Origin: Hippasteria phrygiana
Taxonomy: Eukaryota > Echinodermata > Asteroidea > Valvatida > Goniasteridae
Reading direction: 5' to 3'
Length of the DNA stretch: 64,000 nt
Assembly (NCBI GenBank): GCA_037893225.1
Contig: JAZGUH010000209.1
Coordinates: 806,001 to 870,000, forward strand
Positions 37,401 through 49,400 of this stretch are shown in pieces (position 1 is the stretch's first letter; the number at the start of each line of letters is the position of its first letter). The notes under the pieces were generated by a model, which was given only the letters and a program-made list of their open reading frames with translations, searched no databases and was not told the DNA's origin. The position numbers and the translations under genes are program-made.

Positions 37401-40400
37401 GTTAACCCTCCTGTGCACCTGGCCAAAATCAACCCAGTTGTTGTACAGATCAAAACCTATCAAATGACAGATTGAAACACACACAAACTGTGAGAGTTGG
37501 TGTTTAGAGTTTTTGATGGGCTGTGATAGTTATAGGAGGGTTTTACTGGGAAAATAAGGTATTTATTTGTTGAAATATACCATTAACCTCCGACTGTTTT
37601 AACTATTATAACTATCAAAAACCTAAGCACTTCCTCTCCAACAACTTGCGTGTTTCAACCTGAAACTCGATATGTATTGATATGTAGGGTAGTTGGTTCC
37701 ATTTTGGCACCGAGAGAGGGAGGGTTAATCTACCTATTTATCCATCTGTAACAAGAATTGTTTCATTCAGATTTTTTTTTTTTTTTTTTTTTAGGGATAA
37801 AGATGCTGTATTTCTATCGTCGACAGATAGAAGCCAGAGCGGTTCTTCAACAGAGTACCACAGTGCTGCAGACTCACTCTCCTCGAGCCCAGCTCAAGGG
37901 TTTACATCCAGACCTGCTGTCAGTTCATCGTCTTCTGGCACCTCCACGTTGGTCAACAGCTCTGGCATGCTGTCACCGGCCAAGTTCGGCCGCCAGAGGC
38001 ACATCACAGAGGAGACACTGGACGACGAGAGTGAGACGGTGGCATCCTCAGGCCATGACATGCCTAAGGACGGACCGGGGATGGAAAGCAACTTTGCCCT
38101 GCCGGACCCAACCATCAAGTTGAATCGGGGGGATGACGAGGCAAATCCCATGGAGAACATTTCGACCTACCAGCATGAGAAGCTGCGGGAGCTCCTGCGG
38201 GAGAACATCGCTCCGTTCAGCCAGAAGTACTCCCTGGTGCCCTCGGACATCCTGGATGGGGTGTACAGCCGAGAGGCCTCTGAGGCAACCACGCCGAGAT
38301 CGGGCGGACCGACAGACGCATCGCCAAGAAATGGGTTTGGCAGTGCGAGGAGCTCTTTCACAGGAAGCTGTGAAAGTAATGAAAAAAGTGAATCTCAGAG
38401 CAATAACGTTAGGACTAAGATGAAGAGTAATTCTTTTTCAGCATTGAAACAGCCCGCAAATGGTACTGCGGAAAGCTTTGATAGAGTACAGAACCGCAAC
38501 AATAGGCCGTGTAGCGAAGATGACATCGTCATATTGCCGGCAGAGTTGGCAACCAGTGAGAGGCTCAACGTGAGCTTCAATGGCTCAGATCAGAGTTCCC
38601 AGGTTACTGTCTCGTATGACACAAACCCGGGCGTTGGGCGGGCAGGCAGCACCGACAGCGAAATAGCCGTCCTGCGGAACAACAGCACAGACGCTCTCAG
38701 CATCAACTCGGACACTGTCTTCGACACGAGTCAGAACGAGGCGCAAACTAACCTTGCCACTGCTCTGAGTGATGCTGCCAGCAAGCCAACAATCAGTAAC
38801 TCATCACACGATGACGATTCTCCGAATTTAATTGAAATTCCAGCTGTATTTTTTAGCTCGGCAAGTGAAAGTACTAACTCCGAAAACTCATCTCGGGACA
38901 CGAGTGGCAGGAGAATGGGCTCCAGGTCGACTAATCAGGCTCAGCAGTCCTCGGGGAGCAAAGAGGGCTCCCTGAGCAGGTCACTTGAGGCCAGTGTCGG
39001 CATTAGTGTCCCAAGGAAACACTCTATGGTGGAAACGAGAGAAGGTGATTTCAGCGACGTGGACCACAGACTCAAGCTCTACTTCTCCATGTCCTTGTTC
39101 GGAGGCAAGGAGGAACTAGCTTGCATGACTAAGGTTTGTCAGCATTCGTTTAATTAGTTTTGAGTTGCTCTTTGTCAGCGTCGGTCTGGTAGATTGCAAT
39201 TTTGTTCTTCTTACTTTATTCTAATTATCTTCTTTTCAGCCTTTCTCAAATCAAATGTCACCTTTCTTCTGCTCTATTATATCCTTTATATGATTTTAAT
39301 TAGTTTTCAAAGTGAACAAAGAAAACTGGCAGGAGCAGGATTTGAACCTCCGGAATACCGTACTGGCACTCTAACAACTGATCTCTCTTGCCCTAAAAGT
39401 TAGCATCTCTCAAATTGTCCTGCCCAAACTCTATCGTGTTTTTGCAAAGCAACAGATTCTTTTTTAACTCCATGAAACTGTTCAGTGGATAAGGCCAGCC
39501 TTTGATTTACAAACCCTTCTTGTTGACACCCGCAGTGTCAAATCTTCCAGTTCAGCAAGTCTGCAAACTACTCGGGGCTATTAGTCGTCTCAACTCAGGA
39601 CGTCTACATCATGAGGATCGGCAAGGAGGAGAGGTACGATTGCCATCAATATTTCTATCACTAGGGAAACTGACTAGGTAGATTTGAATTTTTAAAGTGA
39701 GCAAAGAAAACTGGCAGTTGACCAGTGGTCCTCGCCTAAACTTGTTCTTGGTTTTAGCAATCAACAAACCCTCATTTGTGTTGTCTGTGCAATGTTTGAA
39801 ATTTAAAGGTAGTGTACATGATTGGTCATTGTTGCAATTTTCAGAAATGGGCGGATTTGGGGGTTAGTATTTTATAGGAAATATCGTTCCACTGACCTGT
39901 TCAAATTTTTGCGCTGTTGGCTGGCGAAAAAAACGAGAGAAAAACGGCGCTCGTTTTCAACCGTCGGGCGGATGACAGTCTTTTGTCAAGGCGCGCATGG
40001 CTATCTGGACATGTGGCACGCCCCGAATGCCAGCATGTCCGGGGCGCGCCACTTGTCCGGGTAGCCACGCGCGCCTTGACTAAAGGCTACAGGGCAGTTT
40101 TCCAACGATTTCCAGCTGGAAATCGTTGGGGAAAACGATATAAATTTCCACTTTTCTTGACAACGACAGCACACCTGGTGCCATAATTTCACAGGATGAT
40201 TGAGACTACTATTAACTTACAGTCTAGTAAGGTATTTCGTAATAATTCAGTAAAAAAAAATTGGAGTATTACCAATCGTGTACACTACCTGTAATACAAA
40301 CGTAGACTTTTGTTTGTTTAATGCTCAGTGAGAAGCCGTCGGATTGGTTGACCAAGAGGTCCCAGCATTCTATCAGAGACCTTCTGCACATCCACGTGGG

Positions 40401-43400
40401 CCAGGGCAGCCAGAGTTTCCAACTAGACTTCAACAACGACGGTGTCCTGTACACCATTGTCGTACGAGATGCCGGGGTGTGCGAAGCATTTGTGACCCAA
40501 TTTGAAAGTAAGCTGAAAATAAAATGAAGGAAAGTTACGATTTTGAGATGGTTAGGTATTACACTGAATGACGCAATGTTAATTTACCTCTTGAATGCGG
40601 ACGGCAGCCATAGCCGCGGCTTGAAAAAGACCACCTGGCCGGTTGACATCTGTAGGTGCATTCCTGCGCTTACTCAATCCATTCATTTTTTAACTATATT
40701 GTTCTTGAATGGGAGTGTAATAAATAGATTGGGTTTTATCAAACAAAGCTTTCATTCACACCAAAGGGGGCTTTAAGTTTGATGAATAGGACCACTCTAT
40801 TCAGTGTGGTGCCTATTGTTTGCATTTACGCTTGGCTGCACAGCCCTGATCTTGGCATACCAACACCCCATTATTAACAGCCGGACGCGAGGGGTTAATT
40901 CAACTCCTTTCATTCCGATCTGTTAAAACAGGGGCGGTCCAGCAAGCCCCGATTGGCAAAAAGCGTCGCTTCAAGGGCGTGGTGAGAGACCACCCCAACA
41001 CCCTGATGAACATCATGAGTCAGATCTTTGGCGAGTCCATGGACGGCACAGTGTCGGAGAGAAACACAGAGATCAGCCTGTACCTGCTGGCCTACAGCAA
41101 GACCACCAAGAATGTCAAGAAAGGTGGGCAGAATCATTACTGATCAATTGGCCTGTCGCTGTTTGTGAGTTAAGCTTACGCCCTTAATCCCTTGTGTACG
41201 GTTGACACAAATACGTGCAGATTGAAATTGCCACCTGGCCGGGTGACGTCTGTACACGTCAATTTCTGCATTTTCAATCCATTATTGGAGTATTGTGTAC
41301 GTTATGCTTGGCTGCACAAGCCTCTTGTTTCCGTTTCACTTGGCTGCATAACCCGGCCTGGCGCCCCGGCGCCACCCGGTGGCAAGGGGTTAAACAACCT
41401 AAGGCAATTGGGTAATTGTGCTGTAATATCCGTTTGAGATTTTGAATGCGTATCAAATTCAAACAAAGTGATTGAAAAATATTTGACGATCTGCATTTAT
41501 GCGTAACTACTGTAATAAGACCAAAGTCTGTCATAGACCCCTTTTCTTCTCCTTGACTATATAGAGTGCCCCCCCCCCCCAAAAAAAAAAACGAACGGCA
41601 TACTTCCGCTACCCTGACACTCAAACAACCTATGCATGGGTAATTTTGTTAAAAGAAAAATTATACAAGAGCTCCCGATTCGTTCCAGTAAATCTTGTTC
41701 TAGAACCTATTTTGTGAAACAAAGTCGGGGGTCATTTGGTCCCGAGGTATAAACAAAAGTATGCTATCATCATGCTCTTTTCTGCATGGGATAAACGGCC
41801 AGGTGACCCGACTTCATAAAATAAGCACTGGAGCAAAAACTACTGGACCGAATCGGGAGGTCTTATAGTATCATTTTTCTTCTGAAAAGATTCTCCATCC
41901 ATCAGTACAGGTGGTTTGACTCTAAAGGTAGTGGAAGTATGCCGTTCCGTTTTTTTGAGGGGGGGCCACCCTGTATAGCGGCAGATGGAAACAATGCCAC
42001 CACTTGCAGACCGCCGTGGCATGAAGTGACCATAATACATGCTCTTTCCTCACTCTTTGCACACCTTCAAGGCGGTGTGAGAGAGAGATGGCTACTTATT
42101 AAAATTGAATGCACTGAAGATATCAGGGGTGCGTTTTGGCGGTCATAACCGAAAACTGGTTCTGTTGTTTCTCTTTGTTTAATCACTTTGGAGATTTCAG
42201 GATTTCATTATGATGCGTAATTTTCGACTATTTCAAATTCCCAAAGAAATTCAGACAAGAAGCAACCGAACCAATCCTTGGTTTATGGCTGTTTGTGACT
42301 GCCAAAATGCACCCCATATTCAATCTTAACCCCTTGCATACGGAGGACGCCAAATGTTGCCAAAAATATGGCAATAGGCCGGATGATGTCATTTACCGCT
42401 ATTTGTGCAGTTTCAATCCATTGTTGGATTATTGTTGATGTTACGCTTCACTGCACAAGCACATTATGTCCGTTTCGCTTGGCTGCCAAGCCTCCTGTAA
42501 ATAACCATACTCAAGGGGTTAAACAGCGTTATTTTCAGAGGTTTTACAGAGGATTTTTTCCAGGGCGATTCGACCCTTGTTAATTTTCCCAGTGGAGAAC
42601 TGTTGATTGTAATCGCCTATTGGACTGCAATGCGATACTCGTATTTCACCAAGCTTGATGCTGCCTACCGTAAATATGTGGCAGGCATGGGGGAAGGCAG
42701 GACCTGTGAATCGGATATTCCCTGCAAATGTAGAATGAGAAGGTGTCCAGATTTCTCTACGACTTGCTACAGTCAAACAACCTCTCTGAGATTAATATAC
42801 AGGGAATTAACAACAAATATCACATTTTGTGTAAACCTATTTCTTTCCACTGAAGAATACGAGTGTCGGCTGAAAAGTTTGTAGGTTGACTCTGAAGGAG
42901 TAATGCCAGATCAATAAAACTTGAATTTATTTCAACGCTTTTGATAACTAATTGCATGCTGTTGGAATCTCCCGTGAGAGAGTTGAGAACATTCTGAGTA
43001 CAGAACTTGGAATGTCAAAGGTTTCTGCTCGGTGGGTGCCGGCCGCGTCTTCTGACCTCTGATCAAAAGCGCACCAGGCTGGTCATGTCAAGGTATAACT
43101 TGGAGTGTTTTGAAGCGGATCCAGCTATTTCAAATGTTTCCTAACCCAGGAGGACTGCTGGGTCCATCCCTTTGAGCCAGAAATGAAGAGGCAATCCATG
43201 CAGTGGAAAAACAAATTCTCACCCCCTCCAAAGAAGGCCAAGGTCTTTTCGATGCCTAATTTGGTCCATTTTTACGAAGTCGTCTACGAACCACCAATTA
43301 CGGCCTTACCTGGAAACAAGCAATGCAATTAGTTATCAAAAAGGGTTGAAATAAATGCATGCGATTGATCTGGCATTACTCCTTCAGAGTCACTCTACAA

Positions 43401-46400
43401 ACTTTTCAGCCGACCCTCGTATGTGCCAACTTACGCGGAAAAGTTGTGCTAAAAAAAACTTTCACTAATACAAACCTGTTCATGCATGGCAATTTCTATT
43501 GTTGCATCACACATCTTAAACCTAACACATCCAGATGCTTCGAAATCCAATAGGTGGGTTTTGGGTAGATTTTACAGGCCTCTGTTACTGTACGTGGGAC
43601 TTGAGTACAAAGAATATGCCATTGGGTTTAATACTGCAAAGAGATGGATTTGGGAAGAATCACAGAGTTTCCTAGTTAAAATGTCAGGGGCCGGGTCGAT
43701 TTAAGTTAATGCTACTGATAAATTAGTTTGTCTTATGTCATTCCACTTTCTCAAAGGCAGTCCAGCGTGTGGAAAATGCCGTAAAATTTTTAGTATTTAT
43801 GAGATATGAATGAGTTTGTATTTCCACCAGTCGTGGTAGTCCTGAATATACCGAATATTTGAATATTTGATCATCAACCGATTATTTGAATAGCTTTCTG
43901 CCGGTTCTAATATTCGGGAAAAAATATATATGCACGTAGAGATAAAACTCTGATGCTATTTCAATAGGAAAGCTACCATGTTTAGCAGTGTCAAATGCCG
44001 CATTTTTGGCGATTGTAATTTTATGGAATCCCCTTGACACTTATAAAATAATTACTGCAAAAACGCAGGCTGGAGTTTGGTTTCTTGTTATCAGCAAGTC
44101 ATACGTACCCGTGATGATACAGTTGCATGCAAAAAAGTCGATCGAGTATCGAATATTTGGTCAAACCCAGTTTCAAATAATTGAATACTAAATTATAACA
44201 AAATGAAAAGCCCTAATTCATGGACATTATAGTGTTATTTTATTCCTGTTAGATTCAACATCTCGTATATTTCTCCACCTATATCGCATCATCAGTTGCA
44301 TTTCATCCCTTGCAGTGTGTGAGACCTTTTTTCTTGAAATTCAGACAATCATTGACGTAGACTTTTTGGTTGAAATTGGATAGTCACTGGTTTTTTTTTT
44401 TACCTGATTGTGTTGTATTTTTCAAGGTGTACTTCAGTTGGATTGGAAACGCTCACGCCGCGCCTCAAAAAGTACTTCATTTGTAGTTGTGGTGAACACA
44501 GAAATTAACCACTAACATTTACTTTTGCTAACTTGAGGTCCTTTTCCATTGTTCTCACCAGTCATGTGCATGCTCAGAACTATGCACGCGTGCTCAGAAC
44601 TATGCACGCGGAAATATGCACGCGTGCTCAGAACTATGCACGCGTGCTCAGAACTATGCACGCGTGCTCAGAACTATGCACGCGTGCTCAGAACTATGCA
44701 CGCGTGCTCAGAACTATGCGCGCGTGCTCAGAACTATGCGCGCGTGCTCAGAACTATGCACGCGTGCTCAGAACTATGCACGCTGAACTATGCACGTGTG
44801 CTCAGAACTATGCACGTGTGCTCAGAACTATGCACGCGTGCTCAGAACTATGCACGCGTGCTCAGAACTATGCACGCGTGCTCAGAACTATGCACGCGTG
44901 CTCAGAACTATGCACGCGTGCTCAGAACTATGCACGCGTGCTCAGAACTATGCACGCTGAACTATGCACGTGTGCTCAGAACTATGCACGCGTGCTCAGA
45001 ACTATGCACGCGTGCTCAGAACTATGCACGCGTGCTCAGAACTATGCACGCGTGCTCAGAACTATGCACGCGTGCTCAGAACTATGCACGCCTGCTCAGA
45101 ACTATGCACGCCTGCTCAGAACTATGCACGCCTGCTCAGAACTATGCACGCCTGCTCAGAACTATGCACGCCTGCTCAGAACTATGCACGCGTGCTCAGA
45201 ACTATGCACGCGTGCTTAGAACTATGCACGCGTGCTCAGAACTAGAAAAAAGGACTGTTATGCCTGTTGCCACCAGCATCTCAATAGTCTTCCATTGGGC
45301 CCTGCTATATAGTACAGTTATTTTGTGTCAGAATCGAGGGTGGGGGGAGGGTGGTTGTCTTTCAATTTTTGGCTCTTTCGCCTAGTTTTCTCAGAACTAG
45401 TCACATGTGTGTGCTTCTGGATTTAAACACCAACAAGCATATAACTTCTGGTTCATCTTTCTTTTTAACCATTCCCCACTTACAATGCAGAAAAAAAGCT
45501 GATTTATTGATAAATATACAAATGTGTGATGATCTGATAGCAATACTCATAGTACTAATGAATTTGCCAACAAAATGGCTATTAAGTTTTTAAACAGAAA
45601 GTTAGGCGAGGTAAACAAAAAAACATGTTTAGCATCCCCGCCCGCTTCCTTTTTAGGGGCTGCCTGGAATTTTGTTTTATTTTTTACCAGTGGAAATTAG
45701 GTAAAACGATATACCAGAAAATAAAATACAAGCTTACTAAAACTATTAAAACCACTGTAAAATGTTCAATTCTCTTGTCCTTTCATTTTTGTGTCTACGG
45801 TTTTCAGAAATTTCAATAAGAATTGCGGCCGTCTTGAAAGTAAAAAAAAAAAGCCCCTCCTTCCTTTAAAAGAAAACCGGACGCTAAACATGTTTTGTTT
45901 TTTTTGCTTGGTCTTAGTAATTGAGAACTCAATTTGTTTTTATTGGCCTGGTATATTAATAAGACTAACTTATACTTTTTTGTCATGGTATAAATGATAC
46001 TACTTTCCTGAAATGCATGTGCATTGAGGTAACCTTGGTTGTTTTCATTGGTAAATGCACTTGCTAACCAACCTTTTCTTTTTGTATGTAAAAGCAGAAT
46101 TAAATGACATAATATTAAGTGTTGGGAAAGTTAGCCATTTTAGCAGTTAAGCACATATTTTTGCTAAGCGAATGTATTACGCAAGCAAGCTTAAGCTAAG
46201 GACTAGACAAAAGCAATGTGTTTTTCACAGATCATCCTAGTAACTGGCCAAAAAAAGAAAAGAAAACATTTGGCAAACATTTCAGCTTAGTTCAATTTTC
46301 AGCTTCTCTGATCATAATCGAATTCCATTCTTTTATTTTATAACCATTGTTTCCATAGCAATGGCCCTTGACCTCTTGCCGGTCAGCATCTTGGTGACCC

Positions 46401-49400
46401 CGGATGACCTCTACCTAGCTAAGGAGAACCACTTTTGGCCGTTGAGGAATACCAAGACGAAAGGTCAAACTAAGATGGCGCAATTCACTCTCAAGGACCA
46501 TCATAAGATAACCGATGTTGGTGAAGTGGTGAGTACCGAGACGGGATGCTAGACTTGTTCTTGATTCCTCAGATTTTCCAGTCTTAGGACATTTCTCGAA
46601 CCCTGGCTTGGGCTCCGGCTCGGGCTTAGGCTTTGCATAATTTTATGTCCCCAGATTTGGCAAGATCTTGGACACTGTTTTTGCTATATGTACATCAAAA
46701 TCTTATATTTTAATCCAGAGCCTGAGCCTGTTCATTTATTTACGTATTCAAGGTTTCAGATTGGCAATGGGGCTGGGGAATAGTCGGAGACGAAGCCCAA
46801 GCCCAAGCCAGGGTTTGAGAAACGTCCATTGTGGGAAACTGGAAAGTGTGTTGGACATTATGCATTGCAAAGTTTCCATGATTTACCCATGTCAATTTAT
46901 GTGGTATAGAGAACTTTTGATGAGGGTGAAAATGAGTTTAAAGGTAATATAACATTTTCAAACATCAACAAAGAACTACTGAATTTTTATGAAAACAAAA
47001 CTTACTTGACTGTAAGTAAATAATAGTCTCAAACATCCTGTGAAATTATTTAAGAAAAGTGGAATGACCACACAGCTGACCATCATTGGGAAAAACTAAC
47101 TTTTTTTTTCTCCAATTTACCAACGTTAGTCCGTCCACATTTTGTTTGGCAATTAGTTACACATCCGTGAACGGGTGCAAGCCGGCTAGTCTAGTTCCCC
47201 GGCCCAATAATTCCCTGACGTCTATAAATTACTCCGAAGTATGGTCAGTCAGGGAACCAGACTACAAGAACAGCATTTTTCTCTTTGTTTTCCCAGCATC
47301 TATCCTCACAAAACTTTAAACAGGTTTAAGTATTAATATCGTTTCGGTTTGCGGTAAAATACTAACCCTCAAATCTATTAATTTCTGAAAATTACAGTGA
47401 AAGCAAATGTTGCCCACTAGCGTTAAAAAAAGGTTTAAGATATATGCTTTTACAAAGTAAATTTTCTGTCCTTGGCACCAGAAGTATCAAAATGGCTACG
47501 CTTGATGTTATATATCCACTTATGATGAAGAAGATAAACGACTGGATTTTGCATGCCAGTTTGGCATAATGTCCATTCTGACATTCAGAAATTTTTTCTT
47601 TCTTTCTCCAGGAACTTTACGAAGATACACCATCAGATATTTCCATTGTGTTTTTCCATGAGGTGAGTGATTTCATTCCATTTCAGTGTGGGTATTGATT
47701 CTTGGTTATATTAACCTTAACCCTAACCCCTTTTTAGTGTTTTTCAAATGGCCATGCTAAATCCAACAATTTCCAACAAAACTAGAAATTAGAAGCCCGT
47801 TAAATACAAAATCCAACAGCAAATTTTGTTGGATTCTGCAGTGTTACCACCTACACACCAGCCTTGGCATTTTGCAGCTACCCTATGAATATAACAAAAT
47901 ACAACAGGTATTTTCTTTTTTTGAGCCCTGCCAAATCCAACAAAATCCAACTGAAATTTGACTAGAAGTCTGCGTTTACCCTGCTAAATGCAACAAATTC
48001 CAACAGGTATATTTAGCATCCACCCTCCTTAATATGGCAAAATCCAACAGGTGTATTTAGCTGCTACCCTGCAACGTCCAACACACCATGTAGTTTGTGT
48101 TGACTGCTAAATCCAACAAATGACAACGGTGGTTTATCATTGTTCAGAGATACCAGACTTCCGGCTTTTTCATAATTTTGGAAAAAACCTCCGGCCTTCG
48201 GCATTTGTGGGCCGGAACGACAATACATGTACAAATTACCGTAAGACCACAGCGCTTTCTATCCTACCTTCATGCCGCAATACATGTGTACAACGATTCA
48301 ATTTGCACATAGTGCGGGACACTGTATAAGCAGTGTCCTTTGAAATATACGTATGCAGCGGACACTAGACTTACATACTATGTACATGTAAATTCTAGTC
48401 TGTGAGAAACGGTCACAATTTTTGTGTACGTTGCTACCACTGGTGCATACGCACAATGTGCGTGCAGAACAAAATGCAATAAATCGATGACTTGGTCAAA
48501 TTTAGTTCCACATAGATTGCTGATTTCGTTGATTCCCATGCAACTCGTATTCACTTTACGCAGTCAAAGTAGGGAACCAGTTATGTTCGTGCATCAAATG
48601 AATGGTTTCGCGAGCGTGCGTGTGCAGCGTACATGTATATGGCGGAATAACAACAGCGGGGATCGTTTGTCAAAATGGAAGTTGAAATGTTCGTTGTGCA
48701 TAGCGTATTGAACATCTACGATGTGATTGCGTATACTACTACTGTGCATCGTTGTACGATAGATCTACGTTCGCTTTGGAAACATTCCCGTTGGAAAAAT
48801 AAATCGAGCACTTCGGAAAAATAAAGCAGAAGGCAGCGTCCAATAAATTGGGCAAAGTTTATTGTACATACGCATGTGTGTACATGTAATTGTAGTGTGG
48901 CCCAGATTCCGGACACGCAATTTTTTCCGGCCCTGCAGCCAAGACCAACTGGTATCCCTGATTGTTGGATTTTGTGTGCCAGTGAAAAAAATACCCTGTG
49001 CGGACATTGCTTTACACCAACAATTGCTTTGTTTTCCTGCTTCCTAACAACCCTTTCTTTGTTGAAGACATTCTCCTGAAGACGGTCAGAGCATACTGAC
49101 CGGAACGTCGAGTTTATACCTCTGGTTCTTTTCAGAACCATTCTCTCATTTGAGAAATATTTCCACATGGTGTTTCCGGAAACCTTTCATTTATTAGTAT
49201 CTCCGTTATGCAAAGCTTACCTTTCTTCATTGGCCGACACTCGAGGCCCACAATTTTAACGACAAAGCAATCAAGGTTGGGATTAAACTTTTTTTTTGTT
49301 TTCGCCATGTTAGCAAAATGTCACAGCACCAGAGTACCAAAATGTTTTTTGAAACAATGACACTTTAACCCTCCCTCTCTCGGTGCCAAAATGGAGCCAA

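Noticed and set aside
37949..39157. 402-codon frame as an independent single-exon gene
   Set aside because: The coding frame is open 154 bases further upstream to a strong acceptor and joins exon 14 in phase; the ATG is internal.
44568..45245. Possible CRISPR array
   Set aside because: Direct repeats are contiguous with no spacers, and the sequence is animal nuclear DNA.
44533..45385. Two long open frames (228 and 278 codons) rich in Cys, Arg and Thr
   Set aside because: They are translations of the 20-bp minisatellite, open in all three frames because the unit has no stop and is not a multiple of three.
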